Source: Pegea sp. RAD2-039 (taxonomy: Eukaryota; Chordata; Thaliacea; Salpida; Salpidae). From it: DNA of 64,000 nucleotides. This document shows positions 13,425-25,024 of the stretch, one piece after another. The notes below the pieces were generated by a model that searched no databases, had not been told where the DNA came from, and was given only the letters and a program-made list of their open reading frames with translations. A program made the position numbers and the translations under genes. Positions within the stretch are counted from its first letter, which is position 1; every line of letters starts with the position of its first letter. The DNA is taken from contig JAQGEQ010000380.1 in NCBI GenBank assembly GCA_034620365.1, positions 3,658,001 to 3,722,000 on the forward strand, in the 5' to 3' direction.

Positions 13425-15446
13425 GGAAAAAATACTTTTATTACTTTCTGTTTGGATCGCCTTTATACATTCTTCATCATTTGCAGCAATATCAGTTTCA
13501 TCTTCTTCATCTAAGACTCATATCTCTTGCTCAACATGAGAAAATGGACAATGTAAAATAATGAATTGTCATTGAGCAATTGAAAAGAACTTGTTATTGT
13601 TGATTCATTATTCCAAATTCGTTGAATTTGTTTTTGATCTACACTAGCGCTACAAATACTATCACTAAAAATATTTTCGATTGCTGCCTCCACATGGCTC
13701 TTAGATGTATAAAATGAATCATTAGAATATGGTGGAACTGATTTAGAAATATCTGAAGGAGATATTCTCGAATAAACTGAATTTAGAGCGATTCGATTTG
13801 AATTATTTCTCGGCCAAAGATCCACTGAGCTACTAACGCCCCCATAATTACTGATTTGATTATTTTCAGCCATAAATCTTTCAGAACCAATAGCTTTTGA
13901 GTAAGACGCCACTACATCATTTCTGGTTGCTGTTATGCAAAACTCAAGTTTAGAAGTCGGAGATTGAATTTGTGAATTGAAATTTCTCTTTAGTAAACTT
14001 TCATTTCCATCAAAGAAAATAATACCAAGTGTCGAAGTTGGTTCGATAACATCAACATCGTTGCCTAAACTTGAAATAATACTTTTTTTACTTTCTGTTT
14101 GGATCGCCTTTATACTTTCTTCATCATTTGTAGCAATATCAGTTTCATCTTCTTCATCTAAGACTCATATCTCTTGCTCAACATGAGGAAATGGACAATG
14201 TAAAATAATGAATTGTCATTGAGCAATTGAAAAGAACTTGTTATTGTTGATTCATTATCCCAAATTCGTTGAATTTGTTTTTGATCTACACTAGCGCTAC
14301 AAATACTATCACTAAAAATATTTTCGATTCCTGCCTCCACATGGCTCTTAGATGTATAAAATGAATCATTAGAATATGGTGGAACTGATTTAGAAATATC
14401 TGAAGCAGATATACTCGAATAAACTGAATTTAGAGTGATTCGATTTGAATTATTTCTCGGCCAAAGATCCACTGAGCTACTAACGCCCCCATAATTACTG
14501 ATTTTATTATTTTCAGCCATAAATCTTTCAGAACCAATAGCTTTTGAGTAAGACGCCACTACATCATTTCTGGTTGCTGCTATGCAAAACTCAAGTTTAG
14601 AAGTCGGAGATTGAATTTGTGAATTGAAATTTCTCTTTAGTAAACTTTCATTTCCATCAAAGAAAATAATACCAAGTGTCGAAGTTGGTTCGATAACATC
14701 AACATCGTTGCCTAAACTTGAAATAATACTTTTTTTACTTTCTGTTTGGATCGCCTTTATACATTCTTCATCATTTGCAGCAATATCAGTTTCATCTTCT
14801 TCATCTAAGACTCATATCTCTTACTCAACATGAGAAAATGGACAATGTAAAATAATGAATTGTCATTGAGCAATTGAAAAGAACTTGGTATTGTTGATTC
14901 ATTATTCTAAACTCGTTGAATTTGTTTTTGATCTACACTAGCGCTACAAATACTATCACTAAAAATATTTTCGATTGCTGCCTCCACATGGATCTTAGAT
15001 GTATAAAATGAATCATTAGAATATGGTGGAACTGATTTAGAAATATCTGAAGCAGATATACTCGAATAAACTGAATTTAGAGTGATTCCATTTGAATTAT
15101 TTCTCGGCCAAAGATCCACTGAGCTACTAACGCCCCAATAATTACTGATTTTATTATTTTCAGCCATAAATCTTTCAGAACCAATAGCTTTTGAGTAAGA
15201 CGCCACTACATCATTTCTGGTTGCTGCTATGCAAAACTTAAGTTTAGAAGTCGGAGATTGAATTTGTGAATTGAAATTTCTCTTTAGTAAACTTTCATTT
15301 CCATCAAAGAAAATAATACCAAGTGTAGAAGTTGGTTCGATAACATCAACATCGTTGCCTAAACTTGAAATAATACTTTTTTTACTTTCTGTTTCGATTG
15401 CCTTTGTACTTTCTTCATTATTTGCAGCGATATCAGTTTCATCTTC
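13425..15446 (-). repeat. Tandem array of unkempt-like ~647-base units, copy A
   Basis: A partial unit (to about 13,535) is followed by three units at 647-base spacing; equivalent points lie at 13,912, 14,559 and 15,206. Read on the minus strand, each unit is open almost throughout and encodes an acidic, Ser/Asn-rich segment (LDEEDETDIAAN, SVDLWPRNN, SHVEAAIENIF). The unit next to 15,447 continues into an unkempt-type CCCH exon, which identifies the source. 647 is not a multiple of three, so neighbouring units are out of frame and the array cannot be one long coding exon. Each unit ends in RYES-stop, and no ATG stands near the 5' end of the frames. I read it as noncoding amplification of an exon fragment. 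Confidence 0.88.
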
Positions 15447-15559
15447 TTAATCTAAGACTGGTATCTCTTGCTCAACATGAGGAAACGCACAAAATGGACC
15501 ACGAGGACAATATCCAGTCTGACTCATATCAGGGCATTTAGAGCTATTATAAATTTTTT
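15447..15559 (-). pseudogene. Unkempt-like CCCH zinc-finger exon, broken
   Basis: Minus-strand exon reading KIYNSSKCPDMSQTGY then CPRGPFCAFPHVEQ. It is a CCCH finger with spacing C-x8-C-x5-C-x3-H and matches the last finger of animal Unkempt/UNK as I remember it (IYKSTKC, CPRGPFCAFAHVEQ). Unkempt binds UAG-rich mRNA and represses translation. A TTTGTAG acceptor-like site stands just upstream (15,560-15,566). Fourteen codons after the finger His an in-frame TAA (15,447-15,449) replaces the GAA found in every other unit, so this copy is a pseudogene. The rest of UNK is not in the window. Copy B lacks this exon. Confidence 0.82.
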
Positions 15560-16283
15560 CTACAAATCTTTTTTTTATCTAAAAGTTGTAGCTTCAAATT
15601 ATTTATGTTTTATGAAGCTTATTCATCAAGCTTTATTTAGCCAAGTTTAAGCTCTATTCGTTATTTAATATACTAATTTTTTTATACATTACCTGGTGTT
15701 TCTTGTCATTTTCTTACTAATAAATAATTGAAACATTTGGATTTTAAATTTATTTAACGAGTGACTGCGAGTTACAAATTGTACAGTAGCGAACAAAAAC
15801 CATGTGTTATGAGCAAAGAGATAATTTTTGATATCAAAGTTCTTTCAATTAAGATTAATACAGAAAGAATATAAATACTGTAGAGGCATAACTAAATCAA
15901 AGATTTGATATGACAAATAGAAAAAGGCGAAGAAACTGTCAGTTTTTATTTTATCCTAAAGTTGAAAAAATCTGTTTTAACTTGAGCAGTACACTAATTT
16001 TCAAGCAGGTCATCTAGTCCTAACACACTGACATCAATTTACAGTTTTAAGATCTTGTATAAAGTTTGTACTTAATTTTAACAATTGTTAAAAGTTGATT
16101 AACAGAATAAGATATATTCCTTAATTTTACAAATTCTTAAGAATTGGTGTAATCAAAATCCTTTTGCTTCTTCCAAACTTAAGAGTAATATAAGGTTTTT
16201 TAATTATCTTCTTTCTGATAAAGTATTCAGGCGAATTGAGAATTTCAGTCAATATATTGATAAATGGTAGATATAATTGTATA
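15560..16283. other. Right flank of duplication copy A
   Basis: Shared with 23,238-23,925 at high identity. Positions 15,752-15,900 also resemble 31,231-31,380, just downstream of the real CUL2 gene, so CUL2-derived DNA lies on both sides of the unkempt-like array. No gene is visible. Confidence 0.8.
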
Positions 16284-17667
16284 CTCGTGATCAGCAGCCC
16301 ACAAAGTCTTGTAATCTACTCTTACATCATCTGCAAAAACCGTGTTTTATTCTTTTAACAGTCATTTCAATTTACTGTTTTTCGTAACTAACTTTTTTCT
16401 CTATATACAGATCTTAATTTCATTTGTAAGAAGCCCAAGATGTTTTGAAGTTTGTTAAAATGAATCTAAAGTAAGAATTATATCTATCGAAGAATATATT
16501 TATGAAGTCATAAAATTGATTTTTATTTTATGTTGTTCCCGATCTATAAATTGTATTTACCTTATTTATTGTAATCTTTCATATGTCCTCAGAAGCTCGT
16601 TATACAAAGTTAAACCTCTTAACAACTTTAATAACTCCTATTAGAGTAATCTTTTTTTTTATAAGGTAACAAAGGCCTGAATCTTTGTTCCCGACTCCAT
16701 CATTACGTCAAATTTTATTACTTATTTTAAAATTGTGTTTAAAATACATGATTTAAATAATTTCGTTAACAAGTGAATTATAATGCTGTCAGTCTCCTCG
16801 TTTTCTTCACTTTTTTTGTATTCTTGATTCATAATTTATATTTTACTTATGCCTCTGCAGTGTTCCCATTTTTATTTTCAACATTAAATTATAATAAACT
16901 GTGATAATTAATACCGTTTCATTATCTTTCCGCAGTTACAATGTTTTATGCATTCTGTAAGGGCTGTTGAATTTGTCATCTGCAGCCATGTATTGAGTAA
17001 AATAATTAAACTTGAGTTTCTAATAATAACAAAATAATCAATTTATTATTTTTAATTCACTCCTTAATTTTAATATATTTAAAATATTACTTTTGTTGAG
17101 TTTGAGTTATTGATTGACTAAATAAATCTTATTTTTATTACTGAATAATTACAGAATTTATTCAAATATTACTTTGTAGTGTAATAAGTAATAATTTCTT
17201 TTTTCCATATTCACTTTGATCTGAAGTTAAAAATTTTCTATAAAAATTCATATTGTTCGGTTTATTTTGTGTGACTTCAATGCTAAAAACTTATATTTAA
17301 ATTTGCATAGATGAATAATTAGTGGAGGCAGACTAATTTATATTTTATTGTATTTTATAAACTTTTTGCTCTCAAAAATTTGAATATTTTGAAATAATTG
17401 ATAAAAATAACCTATTGATTTAATTATTTTATGAATTCTTTGGCTATATTATTTATCAAAGTGCTTTTAGTAATTATTGTTTTCAGAAATTTGTTCAAAT
17501 TAAATTTAAACTGTTATGATATTTAAATGTTTTAAATTTTATATTTATTGCTCAAAGTTGACAACATTAAGTTTAAATTTATTTATTTCTTCTTTAGATA
17601 GAGGAATTTAAAAAAATTGATTACTATAAAGTTTTATGAAAAAGTTTGTTTTATTAGTTTCTCAATT

Positions 17668-18297
17668 ATGCCTAGAACAGTTCCTAACTGGAATGCACTA
17701 AAAACTCCAAATATTTCTCTTCCAAAAGCATGTAAAATAATCTATTGTCATGATTTGGCTGATTGTTCTATAATTTGTGATGAGTTTTTAAATTTAGATC
17801 ATGTAGTAGCTGGATTTGATCTGGAATGGCCTGTTAGTTATGTGAAAAATAAAGAAGATAAAGTAGCAGTTGTTCAGATTTGTATTGATTCAAAGTGTTG
17901 TTATATTTTTCAAGTGTCTGAAATGATAAGTTTTCCACCAATGCTCAAAAAATTAATTGAAAATAAGAACTTTGTTAAAGTAGGTGTAAATATTAAAGCA
18001 GATATCTTGAAATTAGGTAGAAATTTTGGAATTGATGTGAACAAAGCAATGATTTCTAGTGTTGACTTGGGTACACTTGCTAATTCAATTTTTGATAAAT
18101 CAGAAAATTGGAGTATGGTTGCTCTTAGTAAATTCTTGTTTGAAGCAAATGTATCAAAAATCTCATTAGTAAGAAAGAGCAAATGGAATACTTTTCCCCT
18201 TTCTCAACAGCAATTAAGTTATGCTGCCTTAGATGCGTTTTTAAGTTTAAAGATTTATGAAGAACTTATGAAAATAAAAGGAACTGTTTCTATTTGA
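17668..18297 (+). CDS. WRNexo: WRN-type DEDDy 3'-5' exonuclease, copy B
   Basis: Second intact 209-codon copy, with catalytic D51, E53, D112, Y185 and D189 all kept. I see only two base differences from copy A across the coding region, one silent and one giving D32 instead of N32. An in-frame upstream ATG at 17,617 would add 17 residues, but copy A is not open there, so the shared ATG before PRTVPNW is preferred. Its sequence, and hence its presumed role in trimming 3' DNA ends, is otherwise the same as in copy A. Both copies could be expressed, because each keeps the same few dozen bases before the ATG. Whether they are true paralogues or collapsed or misassembled haplotypes cannot be decided from sequence alone. 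Confidence 0.92.
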   Translation: MPRTVPNWNALKTPNISLPKACKIIYCHDLADCSIICDEFLNLDHVVAGFDLEWPVSYVKNKEDKVAVVQICIDSKCCYIFQVSEMISFPPMLKKLIENKNFVKVGVNIKADILKLGRNFGIDVNKAMISSVDLGTLANSIFDKSENWSMVALSKFLFEANVSKISLVRKSKWNTFPLSQQQLSYAALDAFLSLKIYEELMKIKGTVSI

Positions 18298-18379
18298 TGT
18301 TCTCTATTTTTGAGGGTTTTTATCAAAAGTTGAAATATTTGACTTAATAGTGGAATGCTTCTGCCGACAATAACTTATA

Positions 18380-18557
18380 GATGTGTTAAGGTAGTTAGCT
18401 GTATAGATAATCAGTTCTATGTAGAAGTTGATGAAAGTAGCATTGAGATGAAACTGCTGATGTGATACACTTTTATATTTTTCAGGTATTTCGTGAAAAC
18501 TTGATAATATCTGTCAATCACTAACGAACTAAATTTCGTTTGCCGATGTGTGTTGCT
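18380..18557 (+). pseudogene. CUL2 scrap, copy B
   Basis: Identical by eye to 13,247-13,424, with the same exon-intron-exon remnant of CUL2 and the same junction into unkempt-like sequence. The chimera therefore existed before the segment was duplicated. Confidence 0.88.
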
Positions 18558-21500
18558 GGAAAAAATACTTTTATTACTTTCTGTTTGGATCGCCTTTATA
18601 CATTCTTCATCATTTGCAGCAATATCAGTTTCATCTTCTTCATCTAAGACTCATATCTCTTACTCAACATGAGAAAATGGGCAATGTAAAATAATGAATT
18701 GTCATTGAGCAATTGAAAAGAACTTGGTATTGTTGATTCATTATTCCAAATTCGTTGAATTTGTTTTTGATCTACACTAGCGCTACAAATACTATCACTA
18801 AAAATATTTTCGATTCCTGCCTCCACATGGCTCTTAGATGTATAAAATGAATCATTAGAATATGGTGGAACTGATTTAGAAATATCTGAAGGAGATATAC
18901 TCGAATAAACTGAATTTAGAGTGATTCCATTTGAATTATTTCTCGGCCAAAGATCCACTGAGCTACTAACGCCCCAATAATTAGAGATTTTATTATTTTC
19001 AGCCATAAATCTTTCAGAACCAATAGCTTTTGAGTAAGACGCCACTACATCATTTCTGGTTGCTGTTATGCAAAACTCAACTTTAGAAGTCGGAGATTGA
19101 ATTTGTGAATTGAAATTTCTCTTTAGTAAACTTTCATTTCCATCAAAGAAAATAATACCAAGTGTCGAAGTTGGTTCGATAACATCAACATCGTTGCCTA
19201 AACTTGAAATAATACTTTTTTTACTTTCTGTTTCGATTGCCTTTGTACTTTCTTCATCATTTGCAGCAATATCAGTTTCATCTTCTTCATCTAAGACTCA
19301 CATCTCTTACTCAACATGAGGAAACGCAAAAATGAAATAATGAATTGTCATTGAGCAATTGAAAAGCACTTGGTATTGTTGATTCATTATTCCAAATTCG
19401 TTGAATTTGTTTTTGATCTACACTAGCGCTACAAATACTATCACTAAAAATATTTTCGATTGCTGCCTCCACATGGCTCTTAGATGTATAAAATGAATCA
19501 TTAGAATATGGTGGAACTGATTTAGAAATATCTGAAGGAGATATTCTCGAATAAACTGAATTTAGAGTGATTCGATTTGAATTATTTCTTGGCCAAAGAT
19601 CCACTGAGCTACTAACTCCCCGATAATTACTGATTTTATTATTTTCAGCCATAAATCTTTCAGAACCAATAGCTTTTGAGTAAGACGCCACTACATCATT
19701 TCTGGTTGCTGCTATGCGAAACTCAAGTTTAGAAGTCGGAGATTGAATTTGTGAATTGAAATTTCTCTTTAGTAAACTTTCATTTCCATCAAAGAAAGTA
19801 ATACCAAGTGTCGAAGTTGGTTCGATAACATCAACATCGTTGCCTAAACTTGAAATAATACTTTTATTACTTTTTGTTTGGATCGCCTTTATACATTCTT
19901 CATCATTTGCAGCAATATCAGTTTCATCTTCTTCATCTAAGACTCATATCTCTTACTCAACATGAGAAAATGGACAATGTAAAATACTGAATTGTCATTG
20001 AGCAATTGAAAAGAACTTGGTATTGTTGATTCATTATTCCAAATTCGTTGAATTTGTTTTTGATCTACACTAGCGCTACAAATACTATCACTAAAAATAT
20101 TTTCGATTCTGCCTCCACATGGCTCTTAGATGTATAAAATGAATCATAGAATATGGTGGAACTGATTTAGAAATATCTGAAGGAGATATCTCGAATAAAC
20201 TGAATTTAGAGTGATTATTTGAATTATTTCTCGGCCAAAGATCCACTGAGCTACTTACGCCCCCATAATTACTGATTTTATTATTTTCAGCCATAAATCT
20301 TTCAGAACCAATAGCTTTTGAGTAAGACGCCACTACATCATTTCTGAGTGCTGCTATGCAAAACTCAAGTTTAGAAGTCGGAGATTGAATTTGTGAATTG
20401 AAATTTCTCTTTAGTAAACTTTCATTTCCATCAAAGAAAATAATACCAAGTGTAGAAGGTGGTTCGATAACATCAACATCGTTGCCTAAACTTGAAAAAA
20501 TACTTTTTTTACTTTCTGTTTCGATTGCCTTTGTACTTTCTTCATCATTTGCAGCAATATCAGTTTCATCTTCTTCATCTAAGACTCATATCTCTTACTC
20601 AACATGAGAAAATGGACAATGTAAAATAATGAATTGTCATTGAGCAATTGAAAAGACTTGGTATTGTTGATTCATTATTCCAAATTCGTTGAATTTGTTT
20701 TTGATCTACACTAGCGCTACAAATACTATCACTAAAAATATTTTCGATTGCTGCCTCCACATGGCTCTTAGATGTATAAAATGAATCATTAGAATATGGT
20801 GGAACTGATTTAGAAATATCTGAAGGAGATATTCTCGAATAAACTGAATTTAGAGTGATTCGATTTGAATTATTTCTCGGCCAAAGATCCACTGAGCTAC
20901 TAACGCCCCCATAATTACTGATTTTATTATTTTCAGCCATAAATCTTTCAGAACCAATAGCTTTTGAGTAAGACGCCACTACATCATTTCTGAGTGCTGC
21001 TATGCAAAACTCAAGTTTAGAAGTCGGAGATTGAATTTGTGAATTGAAATTTCTCTTTAGTAAACTTTCATTTCCATCAAAGAAAATAATACCAAGTGTC
21101 GAAGTTGGTTCGATAACATCAACATCGTTGCCTAAACTTGAAAAAATACTTTTTTTACTTTCTGTTTCGATTGCCTTTGTACTTTCTTCATCATTTGCAG
21201 CAATATAACATCAACATCGTTGCCTAAACTTGAAAAAATACTTTTTTTACTTTCTGTTTCGATTGCCTTTGTACTTTCTTCATCATTTGCAGCAATATCA
21301 GTTTCATCTTCTTCATCTAAGACTCCTATCTCTTACTCAACATGAGAAAATGGACAATGTAAAATAATGAATTGTCATTGAGCAATTGAAAAGAACTTGG
21401 TATTGTTGATTCATTATTCCAAATTCGTTGAATTTGTTTTTGATCTACACTAGCGCTACAAATACTATCACTAAAAATATTTTCGATTGCTGCCTCCACA

Positions 21501-23237
21501 TGGCTCTTAGATGTATAAAATGAATCATTAGAATATGGTGGAACTGATTTAGAAATATCTGAAGGAGATATTCTCGAATAAACTGAATTTAGAGTGATTC
21601 GATTTGAATTATTTCTCGGCCAAAGATCCACTGAGCTACTAACGCCCCCATAATTACTGATTTTATTATTTTCAGCCATAAATCTTTCAGAACCAATAGC
21701 TTTTGAGTAAGACGCCACTACATCATTTCTGGTTGCTGCTATGCAAAACTCAAGTTTAGAAGTCGGAGAGTGAATTTGTGAATTGAAATTTCTCTTTAGT
21801 AAACTTTCATTTCCATCAAAGAAAGTAATACCAAGTGTAGAAGGTAGTTCGATAACATCAACATCGTTGTCTAAACTTGAAATAATACTTTTTTTACTTT
21901 CTGTTTGGATCGCCTTTATACATTCTTCATCATTTGCAGCAATATCAGTTTCATCTTCTTCATCTAAGACTCATATCTCTTACTTAACATGAGAAAATGG
22001 ACAATGTAAAATACTGAATTGTCATTGAGCAATTGAAAAGAACTTGGTATTGTTGATTCATTATTCCAAATTCGTTGAATTTGTTTTTGATCTACACTAG
22101 CGCTATAAATACTATCACTAAAAATATTTTCGATTGCTGCCTCCACATGGCTCTTAGATGTATAAAATGAATCATTAGAATATGGTGGAACTGATTTAGA
22201 AATATCTGAAGGAGATATTCTCGAATAAACTGAATTTAGAGTGATTCGATTTGAATTATTTCTCGGCCAAAGATCCACTGAGCTACTAACGCCCCCATAA
22301 TTACTGATTTTATTATTTTCAGCCATAAATCTTTCAGAACCAATAGCTTTTGAGTAAGACGCCACTACATCATTTCTGAGTGCTGCTATGCAAAACTCAA
22401 GTTTAGAAGTCGGAGATTGAATTTGTGAATTGAAATTTCTCTTTAGTAAACTTTCATTTCCATCAAAGAAAGTAATACCAAGTGTAGAAGGTGGTTCGAT
22501 AACATCAACATCGTTGCCTAAACTTGAAAAAATACTTTTTTTACTTTCTGTTTCGATTGCCTTTGTACTTTCTTCATCATTTGCAGCAATATCAGTTTCA
22601 TCTTCTTCATCTAAGACTCATATCTCTTACTCAACATGAGAAAATGGACAATGTAAAATAATGAATTGTCATTGAGCAATTGAAAAGAACTTGGTATTGT
22701 TGATTCATTATTCCAAATTCGTTGAATTTGTTTTTGATCTACACTAGCGCTACAAATACTATCACTAAAAATATTTTCGATTGCTGCCTCCACATGGCTC
22801 TTAGATGTATAAAATGAATCATTAGAATATGGTGGAACTGATTTAGAAATATCTGAAGGAGATATTCTCGAATAAACTGAATTTAGAGTGATTCGATTTG
22901 AATTATTTCTCGGCCAAAGATCCACTGAGCTACTAACGCCCCCATAATTACTGATTTTATTATTTTCAGCCATAAATCTTTCAGAACCAATAGCTTTTGA
23001 GTAAGACGCCACTACATCATTTCTGGTTGCTGCTATGCAAAACTCAAGTTTAGAAGTCGGAGATTGAATTTGTGAATTGAAATTTCTCTTTAGTAAACTT
23101 TCATTTCCATCAAAGAAAATAATACCAAGTGTCGAAGTTGGTTCGATAACATCAACATCGTTGTCTAAACTTGAAAAAATACTTTTTTTACTTTCTGTTT
23201 GGATCGCCTTTGTACTTTCTTCATCATTTGCAGCAAT
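18558..23237 (-). repeat. Tandem array of unkempt-like ~647-base units, copy B
   Basis: Seven units with equivalent points at 19,045, 19,691, 20,333, 20,979, 21,718, 22,365 and 23,012, preceded by the same partial unit as copy A. Most spacings are 642-647; one is 739 because of an internal 92-base duplication. The unit at 20,091-20,333 carries several small deletions and is shifted out of frame; most others stay open on the minus strand. Two sequence subtypes alternate along the array, diagnosed by GGATCGCCTTTATAC versus CGATTGCCTTTGTAC. The array ends at a deletion junction near 23,237, where copy A instead continues into the CCCH exon. Confidence 0.9.
21116..21299. repeat. 92-base local tandem duplication inside the array
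   Basis: The 92 bases beginning ACATCAACATCG at 21,116 are repeated directly at 21,208. This explains why this unit spacing is 739 and not 647 bases. The two copies are identical by eye, so the event is young. Confidence 0.9.
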
Positions 23238-23925
23238 TTATTTATGTTTTATGAAGCTTATTCATCAAGCTTTATCTAGCCAAATTTAAGCTCTATTCGT
23301 TATTTAATATACTAATTTTTTTGACATTACCTGGTGTTTCTTGTTGTCATTTTCTTACTAATGAATAATTGAAACATTTGGAATTTAAATTTATTTAACG
23401 AGTGACTGCGAGTTACAAATTGTACAGTAGCGATCAAAAACCATGTGTTATGAGCAAAGAGATAATTTTTGATTTCAAAGTTCTTTCAATTAAGATTAAT
23501 ACAGAAAGAATATAAATACTGTAGAGGCATAACTAAATCAAAGATTTGATATGACAAATAGAAAAAGGCGAAGAAACTGTCAGTTTTTATTTTATCCTAA
23601 AGTTGAAAAAATCTGTTTTAACTTGAGCAGTACACTAATTTTCAAGCAGGTCATCTAGTCCTAACACACTGACATCAATTTACAGTTTTAAGATCTTGTA
23701 TAAAGTTTGTATTTAGTTTTAACAATTGTTAAAAGTTGATTAACAGAATAAGATATATTCCTTAATTTTACGATTTCTTAAAAATTGGTGTAATCAAAAT
23801 CCTATTGCTTCTTCCAAACTTAAGAGTAATAAAAGGTTTTTTGAAGTATCTTCTTTCTGATAAAGTATTCAGGGGAATTGAGAATTTCAGTCAATGTATT
23901 GATAAATGGTAGATATAAATGTATA
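23238..23925. other. Right flank of duplication copy B
   Basis: Counterpart of 15,595-16,283. Includes 23,393-23,535, which resembles the CUL2 downstream flank at 31,231-31,380. No gene is visible. Confidence 0.8.
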
Positions 23926-23929
23926 AAAA

Positions 23930-25020
23930 ATATCCAAATTTCTTCTAGATTTGTGGAACTCTCTATCACTTCAAAGTGATGTTACAAAGTAAAAAGACAG
24001 AAGCTTTTATTAAAAACAGAGCAGTGATCTGATCAGGGGTGTTGGAAACTGATGATTTTAAAGAAGATATAGTCTTAGTTACTATATCGACTGTTATCTC
24101 AATATTTATAACCTCAGAAGCTTTTGTGAGAATGTTGGAGTAGGAAAGAGAAGGAGCATTGCCATCATCGGTTATAAAAACGCTGTTAAATTGATTGTTT
24201 AGTAATTCAACTGGTTGCTGTTATCAAGCAAGAGACGTAATTGAGATCTCGCCTTAAGCTTGTAATTTATGACGCCAAAAAACGTTTTCTTGCTGGGTGA
24301 AGATAAAGAATGCACTTTCTCTTCCTAAATAGAAATTAGAAATAGATTTCTTGTAAATTATAGAAAGATCTTTGCTCAGAGATTTGACGGAAGAATCTGT
24401 TTTATTTTGTTTGTATAGAAGGTTTTTAGATGTTATAAATTCCTTAAATATTTGGGCAAATGCGGTTTTTTGTTGACTTGATAAAAAGGTTTGAATTTTT
24501 CAATTGACTCTTTAACGATGTTAGTAAACAGTGAGTAAATAGTATTGATGTCTTCGATGTAGTTGAAAACATAAATCTACTCAATACCTGATAGAAACTT
24601 GTTAATACCATTATAATTTCCATGACAAAAATTCCGTTTGCTTGAAGTCTTAACGTTCATGGAAAAATTTTAATGATACTCGAATTCAATAATGCTGTAA
24701 TCGCATGTTAGAGCAAAAGGATCTTTTTGATCAACGTGGATAATGTTCTGAGATTTTAATATGATGAGAAGATTCAAAGTATTACATCTGAGATAGGTTA
24801 TTGGCTTCGAAAAAACTTACAAAGACTGAAGAATGGCTGAACTAGGATTGTTGTTATCCAAGTTAAACGATTTTCCCCCAAATGTCAAATTCGGGTTATT
24901 CCAATTAATTTTACTAAAATTAAAATCCCCCAAAATATATAAATCAGGAACACAAAACTTATCAAAACCTTCAGTAAGGGCTTAATAATATTCAACTAAT
25001 ATAGGTCTCCTAGAAGTGTT
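23930..25020 (-). mobile_element. LINE remnant, endonuclease end and linker
   Basis: On the minus strand, broken frames include ILGDFNFSKINWNN (GDFN at 24,919-24,930), a hallmark of the APE-type endonuclease of non-LTR retrotransposons. Further on comes NIVKESIEKFKPF...PKYLRNL, typical of the linker before the reverse transcriptase. The piece is riddled with stops and is clearly dead. It abuts the right edge of duplication copy B. It may be the same family as the RT fragment at 31,390-32,310, which also lies directly beside the CUL2 3' flank. Confidence 0.75.
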
Positions 25021-25024
25021 GTCA

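Larger units (their letters stand above)
11108..16283. repeat. Segmental duplication, copy A
   Basis: Direct duplicate of 16,411-23,925. From the exonuclease gene through the first array unit the offset is a constant 5,133 bases. Copy A holds, in order, a diverged 5' flank, a LINE 3' tail absent from copy B, the exonuclease gene, a CUL2 scrap, three full unkempt-like units plus the unit bearing the CCCH exon, and a 3' flank. The left edge is at the shared motif ATCTTAATTTC and the right edge at TGTATA. A 127-base unique spacer (16,284-16,410) separates the copies. Confidence 0.93.
16411..23925. repeat. Segmental duplication, copy B
   Basis: Direct duplicate of 11,108-16,283, longer because its unkempt-like array has seven full units instead of three. 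It lacks the LINE tail and the CCCH exon of copy A. The 5' flank (16,411-17,640) differs from copy A at scattered sites, while the block from the exonuclease ATG to the array is almost identical. Confidence 0.93.

Noticed and set aside
13977-23289. Repeated 69-codon plus-strand frames (MKFLFSKLSFPSKK...) in the arrays
   Set aside because: They are the antisense of the unkempt-like minus-strand sequence, which continues into the CCCH exon. The Ser/Ile-rich composition is that of a shadow frame.
11108-23925. CRISPR array or bacterial-type repeat system
   Set aside because: The repeats are ~647-base exon-derived units without short repeats and unique spacers, and the host is an animal.
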